A stretch of 64,000 nt of DNA from Sipunculus nudus (taxonomy: Eukaryota > Annelida > Sipuncula > Golfingiida > Sipunculidae): assembly GCA_026874595.1 (NCBI GenBank), contig CM049311.1, positions 64,007,453 through 64,071,452 on the forward strand. The letters are read 5' to 3'. Under the pieces are notes generated by a model that was given only the letters and a program-made list of their open reading frames with translations, did not search any database and was not told the origin of the DNA. Position numbers and translations under genes: made by a program. The first letter of the stretch is position 1. Every line of letters begins with the position of its first letter. Shown piece after piece: positions 22,793-34,300 of the stretch.

Positions 22793-23026
22793 TTAGTCAC
22801 ATGGTTCTGATCTTAATAGAGGACTCTTCTTTGAGAATGCATTAATTACAGAGTCTGCTTGCAGATTTTGCAGAATATCCTTCTCAACTGCCATCAATAT
22901 GATTGCATTTAGGTTTTCTGAGCAAAGTGTGCTCCTCAATCTGTTCTTGATGAACTTTAGAGTGGAGAAACTCTTTTCACATTCAACCTGTAATGCTGAC
23001 AGAGTAAGCAGATGTTTGTAAATAAA
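22793..23026 (-). pseudogene. hAT transposase C-terminal (dimerisation) domain remnant
   Basis: The minus strand reads about 77 codons to TAA at 22,793-22,795, with the signature VECEKSFSTLKFIKNRLRST followed by ENLNAIILMAVEKDIL. This matches the hAT C-terminal dimerisation region (consensus ERSFSTLxxIKxxLRSxMxxERLxxLxLLxIE), which mediates transposase multimerisation. The frame is closed upstream by TAG (23,027-23,029), which could be a decayed splice acceptor (CCTTTAG). The zinc-finger and catalytic parts were not found. Family assignment is good; function is lost or partial. Confidence 0.7.
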
Positions 23027-23429
23027 CTAAAGGCACCCTGGTCAAAATTTTTAATTCCATTGACTTCAATGAACATTAAACAAATTGTTTTTGGGGAAGA
23101 ATAGAAAAATCAAGCATTTTCAATTAATTTTTTTTTTCATCTTGAATCTACAAAACATAAAGTTGAAATTGTTGTTTATTTTTCACGTTTGGATTCGGTA
23201 ACTTTAGTAAAACTGTTACAACACATCAGACTTCTCACACACCTGTCGTATTCTTTTGCTCTTTGGCAAATAAAAAAATGATTACTTAATTATGCAAGAA
23301 AAGTCTAAGTCACATTACCGGGGGGGCTCTTGTGGATTTTAAAATCGGCCAAGCAGCGAGCTCCTCGCCCAAATTAAAAAATCCGGCGGAGATCGGGCGA
23401 TTTTTTAAGATTGTGGTCACATACGTATA

Positions 23430-23915
23430 GAGGCCCGGCGAAGTCCAGAGATCATTTTTGCACTTGAAATGTGAAGGGGCTGACGGGACGTCGTTGGAAG
23501 CACGTCCGAACCTCCTCCGAACTCGTCCGACGGTCTTTAACTCTACCGAGCCTCTTCAGTGGTCCGTCTAAATGTCGGCCGATCAGCGCAAAATAATCTT
23601 TGGACGTACGTCCGAGCGCCTGGTGAGCATCGTCGGGATCATCAGGGCCCCGCTGGACACTATAAGGATTTTTTTTAACCGAAAGAACGAGTGGACTTCG
23701 GACGACCCCAAAAGTCCACCAGCGATACATGCTAGAGGTCCAGGTGAGCTGCTGCCGAGCAAAATTTTTCCAGCTAGTCCTCGTCGTTTTAAAGAGCGAC
23801 AAACTCCCCCAACGAGCTGTTAAAATACTGACGAGGCTCGTGCGAATAAACAGTGTCCAGCCGAAGCTCGTCCAAAAAGTCCGCTTTTGCCAGATAACTC
23901 GAAGGGGCACGTTGA
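23430..23915 (-). other. GC-rich block with an unassigned 152-codon ORF, inside the hAT element
   Basis: Composition differs sharply from the surroundings (CG-rich, many CGTCCGA-like words). An ORF runs on the minus strand from 23,910 to 23,452. Its protein (Arg/Trp/Ser-rich, no recognised domain) does not look like a transposase. The openness may simply follow from the base composition. Confidence 0.25.
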
Positions 23916-24391
23916 CATGATGTGACTTGGGTTTGTATAAGGTCTTTAATATGCATTTGCATTTTTAAAAGTAAGAAGCCCTATGTAAGATATGCTATAG
24001 AGGCCCTTTCGAGCTCAATTTGGCCTTGGGCTAATGATGACTTCTCACTCACATTACCACCAAAGCATTGAAAAATATTGTTTATACGAGACGAAGCTTG
24101 ATCTATATCTGTTATATAAACTGGCCTTTTCCAACAGAGGCCGTGACGAAGTTGCAAAGGACACTCAGATTTTAGAGTGACCAAATTGCTGCCCCGCATT
24201 AATGTACTTTATGTTCAAGCCATCGTCCCACCGGGAAACTTCCCGGTGTCCCTGAATCTATCTACAAGGAGGTACTGTTTTACTCAATAAGCATTGACCA
24301 ATAAAATGCACCAGAGTGCAGTAGTACCCTAACAGTTTTTCAAAATTTTCCAAACCGTGGGAGGGGGAGATCCCCTCCCCCGTATATATCC

Positions 24392-24444
<53 letters not shown>

Positions 24445-24486
24445 GTATACTATTGGGCCCCCGCAATGAAAATTTTGTTTCGCCGC

Positions 24487-26950
24487 CAATGATGTATTTG
24501 ATATATTTGTGGGTTTACCTAATTATTTTTCTTGAAAATATTAATACATAATTTTTTAGTATTACAAATGAATGTTTTTTCGATTCTTGTAATTTTACAT
24601 ATTTCTGGATATTTGACATGAGGGCTCTCAAAGGCCGGGTCATGTTTTGGTACCAGAGCGACATCTGGTGGGGACAAGCAGGTGCGTTTCCATCCGACTG
24701 CCGGTAGTGAACACGACGCCTTGACGACAACGCACGAAAGTTTTTATTGTGAATGATTTATTTATTTTACTACTCAGAACAGGTACTACTATTAAGATTT
24801 AGGATATATATCCATTTTTAACACATTGTACAGGTTATATTGCATTTTCGTTAGATTTTTATTAATTAGAGCGCGTTTGTTATTTTACGACATGCCGCAA
24901 AGAAACGCCAGATTTGAAACCACGTTCGTTAGGGTTGAATGATGGCAGGTGTTTAAATGCCTTGTTCATGACAATATCCAGTTTACGGCCTTGTGGATTT
25001 TATGTTCAAGATCACCTGGTAAGTTAGTGAAAATATCCCAATACATCCCAACCACCTTTAAAACTGATTTAAACTACCAAACATTTATGACAAAGTTTGC
25101 TGGCCCGTACGTGTTGTTAGTTTGAATCTTGGTGGGAAGTTTAAATCCATTGGAACAGCTAGGGGCCCCGTCTTCCACACCGTCATTGTATCTGTATGAT
25201 CCGTTTTTAACATTCAGTTTGTGTTTTATGTTAATATGACTTCTCAGAATGATAAAGTTAGGTAAAATCGTATCAGTTATATGATATGAGTGATGCTAAG
25301 AACTACCTGACGTTATGATAAGTTAATTTTGGAGTAGCACCGTACAAAATTGTGACACGGAATTCTTGCAGTGACAAGAGCTATGAACTAAAATTCTAGA
25401 CACATTTTAATAGATTTTGCTTCCAAGTTAACTCAATTTTGCTGTCTTTGCATCAGTGTTTTCAACAATAAGTTGGGACTGCATTTATATTCATATAATC
25501 ATTTACTAACATTTTACACTCTGTTAATAATTGACATTAATTATTTATGTTTCACTGATAAATATTTACATAAATATAGTCATAAGTATGAACTCAATTA
25601 AGTTAATTTTTTTCAACATAAATGTCTTTGTTTAAGAACAGATGATCAGTTTTGTTTTGGAAACAAGACTGTAAAATGTATTTTGATATTGGTAAGTATC
25701 ATATATAATCTGATCGATGATAAAAACAGGAATAATACTGTGTTATGTAAACCTTTCCAATGATGGTTGGGTCATATCAGTAAAATTCAAGAAAATACTG
25801 TTCAACAGTGAAGGTGTCAGTATCCTCCCTCAGTGTGCAATATTTTTTTACCAGTCAACTATATTTTTTTTCTAGCAAAGCAGGGTTTGATGACATTGAC
25901 AGACAAATCTCTATTATCAGCAAGTGGCTGAAAAGGGAACAGTGGTAATGATACCAAGTCTCACAGTAATGGGGTACGCACCTGGTGCACTGTCATTGGT
26001 CTTCATTAGCCACACTGGCGAAATCATGCTTTGCAGGCATGCCATCTTTGGGAATTTTGCTATTTGGTTATGACATATATCTGCCTGGCTTGTTTGTTGC
26101 AAATTTAAACTAAATCCCACATGGAAGGCAGCGACAGTTCCTATAAACTTGGGTTTGTCGCTCACAAATGTGTCGCATTTATGGCACAAGTCAGTGATAT
26201 AATGTAGTGAATACACACACATGTACTGATGAATATTTGACATTCAGGTTCTGATGTACTGCTGGCATGCACTGATGATGAACTATAAGCAGGCAGTTGG
26301 CTCCACATAAGTAATAAGATAAATATACACATACTTAGGATGTGAAGCACATCTTTATTCAGTCTGTGATAAAGAAATTTTACTCTTTTGTTTATCACTC
26401 AATTTCTAGAAAGGCTACTCTATTTCTCCACAGCACATACTTGTTTTTTTAGTCATTTACCTTTAGCTGGCCTGCAATGGTTTGAAAGCATCTCCTGGGC
26501 TGGATTTGAAACATTTTAGCCAAATATGGTTTGAAAGGGCTTTTATTATCATGTGAAAGCCTTATTAAAATGACAAATATTAATTTAATACATTTTAGAT
26601 TCCAAATTTGTTCTTCTTTGAGCATAGAAAAATATCCACATACTTTTCAAATTCACACCATACATAAATTGGAATTTATATCATGATGTATTTGTGCACC
26701 AGTTTACTGTTTGAGCCCCACATGTTGTCATTATCTTATTGAAAACTTATATACCACCTCCTGATGTTTGTGAATTGTAGGAGGTGGTTCTGAAAACCAA
26801 AGGGCAAGGAGGCTTTTATGTGAACCTAGTCAAAACACTAAGCTAACATAAATGGTAAAATACAGAGACTAGCCTGAGGCATGACAGCTGACAGTTGTTA
26901 ACATTTATTTGTCATTAAAGATGACATTTTCTCTTTACATGTACCAAGGC
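24487..26950. other. Upstream flank of the ankyrin-type gene, nothing recognised
   Basis: Single-copy-looking AT-rich DNA without recognised repeats. Short minus-strand ORFs at 25,917-26,398 have no splice or domain support. Confidence 0.4.
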
Positions 26951-26954
26951 ATAT

Positions 26955-27425
26955 ACTTTTATATATATAGTTTATTAAATTTATAAATATATATATCAGG
27001 ATTAAGGCTGGACCAAATCGAGATCTGGTCTGGACCAGTATTTAATACAAGCCAGAATATTTTAATTCATCAAGTTTTATCTGACACACTAAAGTAATTC
27101 ATAGTATCTTTTCATTTGTCCAACTAAATGTACATGTATTAGAAGTTTATTGGGCACATTTAAATTTTGTAATGATGAAATTACAGATATTAGTTTATGA
27201 ATAGCCCTAACTCAGGTTAAATTTTCTTTTAATTAAATCAAAACTGTGTGCTAAGGCAAAATTCAGCACATTGTATTTTGTTTACTCAGTCTGAATCAGG
27301 ATTTGGTCTAGACCAGATCCCGATCAGGTTTGGACTGGAGAGTATCCTGGTCAGGACCAGTTATCAGAATCTAGGCTGTCAGGTTTATATATAATTTTTA
27401 TAAATTAAAAACTATATAAAGCCAA
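26955..27425. mobile_element. Foldback/MITE-like element with long inverted ends
   Basis: The left arm holds TATATAGTTTATTAAATTTA, then GGCTGGACCAAATC and GAGATCTGGTCTGGACCAG. The right arm, reversed, holds TATATAGTTTTTAATTTATA, then CCAGTCCAAACCTGATC and GGGATCTGGTCTAGACCA, with a ~40-bp extra segment. The ~0.25-kb centre has no coding capacity. Confidence 0.5.
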
Positions 27426-27554
27426 TAGCATGACAGTATATGTTGTGAAAATATAACAGGGCCAGACACAATCCTGTATATCCATGTGCATGGATAATAC
27501 TGAAGTGAAGCTCAGAATCTATAATTTTTTAGAACTAAGTAAAATGTGGAAATA

Positions 27555-28050
27555 GGGTCATTCCATGCCAAATCAACCAATTTCTTGAGGGTCCCCCGCA
27601 TCACCATCTCAGATTACCTTCATATTTAAAATTTTAATACTGTGATATGTATGATGAACTTCTGTAATGTTTGTTTTGTAATTTTGTGAAAACTCTCATG
27701 TTTTTGGCCTATAAAAGGGAAGAGGGTTATAACGGCCAAGCTTCATATGTTATTTCCCCTGATTTGAGGAGCAAATAACTTCATTAATAATGATGCTAGA
27801 ACTCTGTAATTTGACAGAAACACAGTCTAGTAGATGTAGAATAGATATAATAAGTTAAAACCTGGCAGAAATGGAGGACTCAGATTTTATGGCCCTGTTA
27901 AAATGCAAAAAAATCAAAACGCAACATGTTTTCTAATATTCAAAGGCCTGTACAGCCAAATTCATCATACATATCACAGTATTAAAATAAAAAAAAATGA
28001 AGGAAATCTGAGATGGTGATGCTGGGAGCCCTGATTGATTTGGATGTTTA
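27555..28050. mobile_element. MITE-like element with ~90-bp inverted ends
   Basis: Left arm (to about 27,660): AAATCAACCAATTTCTTGAG, GCATCACCATCTCAGATTAC, ACTGTGATATGTATGATGAA. Right arm (about 27,958-28,045) carries the reverse complement of each in mirrored order, for example TTCATCATACATATCACAGT and ATCTGAGATGGTGATGC. No ORF. Outer boundaries are approximate. Confidence 0.6.
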
Positions 28051-29353
28051 TTTTATAATCAATTGTCCCATGTTCATTCAGTATGAAAATAGAAAGATAT
28101 ACATATATTGATTAACAATATATTGATAGATAATCATAATGATGATATTTTAATGATCTGTATTCTTTCCTTTTGATTATCAACATATTAAAATCAACCA
28201 TTCCAGCAAGCAGATAATAGTAAGATCGCATATCATATTACAAAATTTTATTGGGTTTATTGCTTTTCCATTTTAAGAACACAGCAGGAGACCTTGGTTA
28301 TTGTACAATTACTTCTTTATGTAGTCAGTCTGACAGGCAACTTGTGAATAAGACATAATACTTTCATATCAGCTAGTAAACCCTTTTATAATATGATACT
28401 TTTACATAAAATAGACATAAAAACAAGGTATATTAAATTTCTGTGACACCACATGGTAGACATGAAGTATTTTACTGGTGTCATGGTTGAAGAGGGGTTT
28501 AACAAAAGAGGGAGAGGGTTGGTGGGAGGGAACAAATAAGGATTTATGTGGCACTAGGTCCCTTGGTGGGAGGGATTGTGATATAACTAAGCAAAGACTA
28601 GCATATGCTTGTGTGTAGATTGTAAACTAAATGACTTTCCTATTGTATTTGTGCAGGGGCACTGGTAGTGTGTATTTATGGGATAAGGGTACCTTATTCC
28701 AGCATTAGTAAGGGTCATTGCAGGTAGGGGCTATTGGCCTAATTACTTGAAAGCCTGCTTTTAGCTACTTGGATACACAATCTTGACCATACTAATACTG
28801 TTTGTAGATGGTGGTAACTTACTCATTAACTTATTATTAAACAGATGCACATTATGTTATAGATTAGTTACATGTTTTATGCATGTTTAATCCAGTCAGA
28901 TATATATATCATATATAAGACCAACAGTTATAACTTACAAATAGTGGTAACTTCAATGTGATATCAGTGTGTTAAAAACGTTTTGTCTCAGTGGGATGTC
29001 GAGTTGTTGATGTCAAGAAAATGTATGATTTTGAAAAATATTTAGTAATTTATTTTACAGAGTGAAATACATGTAAGCTTTCAAGAACTATATAGGTCAA
29101 TGTAATGTTGAGTTATCTTTTCTACTTAGGTGTAATTAGTCGATAATAATGGGCATGCAGTAAGTTAAGGATTTATAACTGTAATAGAAATCAGTGTATT
29201 CATTTCAAAGTCATTTCTTTGGAATTTATCTCTACGACAGTGCAACTGTAATATAGATACTGAAACTGGGACAATGTATTCATAATTTATCATTTTATCT
29301 TGTATATATATCCTTATCTGAATGACAGAATGTATCATTGATATCTATTTCAG
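28050..29353. other. Flank or intron upstream of the first ankyrin-gene exon, nothing recognised
   Basis: AT-rich, no supported feature. Confidence 0.4.
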
Positions 29354-29508
29354 AATTTTATAGATGGACTGCTTTAACTGAATATTGCTGTGGAAAGGAT
29401 TTCATTGTTGAAATGACTGGCTGTATAGAATCAACTCACAAGCAAAGGAGATACTCGTACAGCTGAAGTTTCAGAAACAACTCGCCATCATGGACTCAAC
29501 GATGATGA
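29354..29508 (+). CDS. Candidate first coding exon A of the ankyrin-type gene (coding from 29,490)
   Basis: Acceptor ATCTATTTCAG ends at 29,353; donor ATGATGA|GTAAGT at 29,509. The ATG at 29,490 opens MDSTMM and the exon ends in phase 1. An in-frame TGA lies upstream within the same exon, so this ATG is the first usable start and most of the exon is 5' UTR. An untranslated exon further upstream is implied. Joining to 39,249 or 59,190 keeps the frame open. Confidence 0.5.
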
Positions 29509-31276
29509 GTAAGTGACATTATAAATATGTAGTTATGTTTTGTGTTGTCTAGGTCTGTAGCATGATACATATTTTGTTATTCACAATGTGGCACCATTAT
29601 GATACATAGTGACATACTGTGGTTGGCTTCATATTCATGAGGTTATAAAAATATTCGCAACTTTCATGTCTTCAGGGTTTTTAAGACTTGTGAGGGTTCC
29701 ATTTTCACGATTTACCAAAAAGTAACTCATACATATAGCAGTTACATAATATGTATGCAAAATCGTTTATAATGCCTAAGAGGAGCTGGGGCTTAGGGAA
29801 CATAAAAAAAGTAAGTATTCTTCATGCCATAGGGACAGATATACAAAGTATTCAATTGATATTATTTAAATTATCAATCTTTAAATTACTGGTCACTTAC
29901 TCTTCACCAGTGTTTGTGTGGCATTTATTCACAAAGAATTTATTTTTGCAATAAAAACCCCTTCACAAATGTAACAAGTTCTAGAAACCCTCATGGACAA
30001 AAAGCCATGCACAGTATAAGATAATTTGTACAGTTAAAGATTCCAAAGAACTTTTCTTTCATGTTCATCGAATAAGATCACCAAACTCAAAAAAATATCT
30101 CAACCATATAATTTCATTATCCATGCTTTTGGGTCTGAAAAAGACCATGTTTAGGCATGCAGTGATTGGTCAGTCAGAGACCAATGATGTTTGACCTTAC
30201 AATTCTAATATTCTGCTGAGAAAATGTTAAATTGTCAGACTTTTGCTGATTGGATGATCAGACAGCATCAAACTGTTGAGTATTGACATTTTACAATATT
30301 CCTTCAGAATTCCAGTTTCTGTTGTGATAAATCTTCAAAAATAATGTTTTGTTCCAGTGGGAAAGAGTATGTGATGTAATGATTTGTAAGAAAAAAGTAA
30401 AACTCAAATTATAAGCTAAAACAAGTGAATGTTACAGTCATAATTGTTCCTTGTTTAAGCAGCATCCTTTGTATTCAGGTATGTTATGTCTTTGAGGAGA
30501 GCATGTTATATGTGTGGCTGTAGCCATTATGAAATAACTCAATAATTACAGCTTATCATGCGAAATTTAAATAATTGCCTAGAGACCATGTATTAAAACA
30601 GCAATTGTTAATTCTAGTTCTGAAGGAGTGTGTATACATGTGAGTGTGCATGTGTCTTGGGATTTTATGCAGAGTTGATGACAGTTGCCCGTGTATGTGA
30701 CGGGGAACTTCCCATCCACTTGTACAACAGTGGTAGGATAATAAACACAGTGTAAGATTAAATGTCTAACAATCAACACCTGTCCTATTGTGTATCAAAC
30801 GTGATTGGACATGGTGATAATTGTTACAAGTATTGAACATGGAATGAATAGAGTGAATGAAGTTACCGCAGGCAGACTGCTGTTGATTGCCTGATGTTCC
30901 CATCCTAAACAAAGCTACTGTGGTCAGTTAATTACACCTGTAGGGTCTAATTACTGCTATTTGTTAAAGATACAGGTGATTAATCAAATTACTACACAGG
31001 TGAAAATGGCTTCTTGATTATATATATAGCCATTAACACCTTTGTCAGTAGGATGTATATGGAATCACCCCATTGTGTAACAGTATGGTTATTGATTTTT
31101 TTTATGAAAGGTTTTGTTACTTTCATAAAATTTTGGATCCCATGTCTCTGGTAAATATGTGTCTTGTGAAAGACATGTACAACAGCAATCCCAGGGGTAT
31201 GCAGCTGCTGCCCCCTGGAGGCTTTCAATCTAACTACTATCTTTAAAGCAAAATTTTATTTTTATTTTTATTTCAG
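29509..31276 (+). other. Intron sequence, nothing recognised
   Basis: AT-rich sequence between exon A and the candidate exon at 31,277, without repeats or conserved ORFs that I could recognise. Confidence 0.4.
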
Positions 31277-31365
31277 ATAAAACCTCTCATTGTCTTCAGT
31301 TTTTGCACAACAGAGAAAGGCTGATTGATACAGATGATGTAATACTTAGAAATTTTAGCAAATAA
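31277..31365 (+). CDS. Candidate short alternative terminal exon
   Basis: A strong acceptor (long T-rich tract, ATTTCAG) ends at 31,276. Joined in phase 1 to exon A it reads KTSHCLQFLHNRERLIDTDD, then VILRNFSK and TAA at 31,363-31,365. The stop lies inside an AATAAA signal (31,361-31,366), with a GT/T-rich stretch downstream. It could end a short transcript of about 35 codons. A GTAATA after residue DD is a weak alternative donor in phase 0. The open length is not decisive in itself. Confidence 0.3.
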
Positions 31366-34300
31366 ATATAACTTGAAAGCAAAAAATGTGCTTTGTTTTA
31401 TACCTTTTCATTGATAAACATCTCTGAACAAAAAATATAAATCATGGTGGAAAATATTCACATTAAACCTAGATATCAGATTTATGAATTTGTTGTTTAC
31501 TGTGTAAATTAAATAAATACAAGTGTACAGAACAACAGCGGCCTGACCATCTTGAAGTATTGGTTCAATGCATAGACCCCAATGGGTTGTATATTTACAA
31601 CTTAGGGCTTAATTGTTATAAGTTACTTTAAGATCTCACACTATATGCCATATTCAGAAGGTTCAAATAATTATTTTATCATTAGCAGCTTGATCAGGTG
31701 TTTAAGTAACTGCTCCAGTTTCTTGCAGAATGTATAAGGCTGTTAATAAAATGTGAGCAGGGTCATTTTTGATTCCTACAAAGCATGTTACAGTATATAG
31801 CCAAATACAGGGTGCCGTTACAAGTTAGATTTTTGCAAGCAATAAAGTGCAAGTATGAGAATTGGACTATTAGAGAGTACATGTACACAAAATGCTCTGG
31901 TATGTTGGTGCTGCCACCTTGTGTCAAGAAGGCAAACAACGGAAATTTTTCAGCAAGATAATTCAAATAAAAAAAATGAAATTTGTAAATATCCCTAAGG
32001 CCATTTGGTTCATTTAAAATATAACCTGAATATTTTTAAATTGTTTTATATGATTTAAAATTAATATTTAAAATTTGATTCATTCTTTGAAACAATATTG
32101 GGTGAACAATAAATTCCAACATCAAGTACTTCCCCCAACAAAAATCAGTGATCACATCTACAAACAGTACACATGCTTGTGTTGCATGTTTTCTTGCATG
32201 TTACTCAATAACCATATTTAAATGTTTGTTTGTGAATTAAATGTTTCTTTACCTTTCAAATAAACATAAAGACAATTTATCATTAACTTGTTATATTATC
32301 AATATGATGTTTCACTACTTTCTCAGTTTGGAACTGGGAAAAAAGGTGAAATTTAGTTGCCCTAATACCATTTTCTAGATCTTTTTCTTGCTCTGGTCAA
32401 GCAGTTGAACCTTTTTTTTGAGCCCTGTAAAGTGAGAGGGAGAAAGATAACAAATGTATAAAATCAGAATTTCTCTGTAAAATTTCTTTAAATCATTTTA
32501 TAGAATAGAAAATTATAACATTGAAATTATACAGAACTGTTAGACCAGTTATGTACTGTCTTAAAAGAGGTGATAAACTTTCTTGATGGATGGGGAGGAG
32601 AGAGAATACAAAAGTTACACATGACTTTGAGTAATTGTTTTGTAGACACCTAGGCAGTGTACCAGATTAAAATTGGTGAATATAAAATAAAAGAAGACTT
32701 CCATTTTGATTTTATGACTGTATAAGCTTATGTTGATAATATTAAAATTTCTCATAAATCCACTATGTTATGCAAAACCAAAAAATAACTCTGCAGTTTG
32801 TTTTCATAGCAAACTCTGATGTCAGGTATCAGAACTTAGTATGTGAGTAATCTGTCGGTTTATTGAACACACATTTTACAGATCTGTACATTTATCTTTC
32901 ATTGTATTGTGCACAATAAGAATCAGCATTTCATTACCACTGAATTTGTCAGCATGGTTCCAGTGAGTTTTTCCCCAAGAATATTTCATTGCTCACATAC
33001 CTGTAAAAATGTACATTTAACCAGGCTTTTATTATAAGTAAAGGTGCTATGAAAAGCACATAATAAATTCCACCAGAAGTACTTAATGACAGCAGTGCTC
33101 CAGTTTGGAGCATTCTGACCAATAAAGTTATATATAGCTGTCAGCATAAATACATTCATAAGTGAATTATATGGGTGTTTCCCTGCACTTAGGTTCATAA
33201 AAATGCCACAGAAAGCTGGTGGTATGATAAGGCTGGGAGGAAAATTGCATTCACTTAACTTGCGCAAGACAGGGTTTCATTATTTAGGTGATGTAATAAA
33301 CAGACTATTCTTTTCACTTGGAGGTGTCTTTTGGAGTTGAGGTGTACTTTACATCCTTTGCAGTGGGTGTCACCTGTAGCGATAACAAACCAGAATGAAG
33401 CGAGGCTGTGTCTAATTAAACGGGACCACTTGTATGTGACTGTGATCATGTGCTTGGAGCATTTTGTTAAGCCTGTTTGTTTAATTACGTTTTATGTGGA
33501 CCCCCTACTCCTGTCACTTATCGTTTGACTCGTACATCATGTTAAATAGAAGACAATATGAATCATTCAGAAAGGATAAAATGAGTTTCATGTTAAATAT
33601 ACAAGCAAAATCTGAAATGTCAGCGTTTATTTACATTTGTTGATATTTTTTACACTACAAAATTCACCTATAAATGATTCTTAGCACAAGTCAGATTCCC
33701 TAATCTGTTATATCAGTTGATTATGAACTTAAATTAACTTGCAGACTGTTGTTTAAAATTTAATAATGAGTATACATGTATACGAGTCTGTAATTATTTG
33801 TATATGTCTATATGAAAATATATACATATTGATAAGTGCCACTTAGGAAATTGCAAGTTGGTGTTATACCTCAGTAGAGAATATAAGATGAGGATGATTT
33901 CTTAAATGAAATATAAAAGTAATGGGACAATATGTTTTTCATTTGTCCAAAAAGTACAGTTCTTACGTGGATTCACTTTTATTCTGTATCCAGAGATTCT
34001 AGAGCCTATAGCCAGAAATTTCTTTGGTTGATTCTGATATCTTACAGTTGTTACATAAATAAAAATCCTATTCAACAAGGACATCTGGCAGCAAGTCAGA
34101 CAAAACAGTTTTGCGATGGGCTTTTCATAACTTCTTAAACCTTTTGACTTCTGCTCATGTACAACCAACCACCTGAGGTTTTCCATTTGTCAACATTTAC
34201 TGTGTTTACTAACTTGTCAATAGTTCAAAATTTAACACAGATTCATTATGAGTACTTTCTGAAAAGGAATTACCTAGAGTCCATTTATTTGTATGGAGAG

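Larger units (their letters stand above)
22650..24254 (-). mobile_element. hAT-type DNA transposon, degenerate (~1.6 kb)
   Basis: Left end CAGGGGCGGACTGGGAAG; right end, reversed, CAGGGACACCGGGAAG. The flanking 8-mers are AATCTCCC (22,642-22,649) and AATCTATC (24,255-24,262), a decayed 8-bp target duplication. The uninterrupted repeat at 8.6 kb shows the empty-site equivalent. The minus strand near the left end encodes a recognisable hAT transposase C-terminus. The rest of the transposase is missing or too decayed to see, so the copy is not autonomous. Confidence 0.7.
22361..24486 (-). mobile_element. Poly-G/(TA)n dispersed element split by a nested hAT insertion
   Basis: Begins GCGGCGAAACC at 22,361 and ends with its complement GTTTCGCCGC at 24,486, so the ends are inverted repeats. 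The flanks 22,361-22,649 and 24,255-24,486 together reproduce, in reverse, the block order of 8,312-8,870. For example, AGGAGGTACTGTTTTACT at 24,266 matches reversed 8,595-8,612. Removing the insertion leaves about 515 bp. It holds poly-G (22,372-22,388), poly-C (22,403-22,418) and two (TA)n tracts (22,479-22,507; about 24,384-24,441). Confidence 0.65.

Noticed and set aside
25917-26398. Minus-strand ORFs of 108 and 78 codons
   Set aside because: No domain, no convincing splice sites or partner exons; kept as chance ORFs, although a small antisense gene cannot be excluded.
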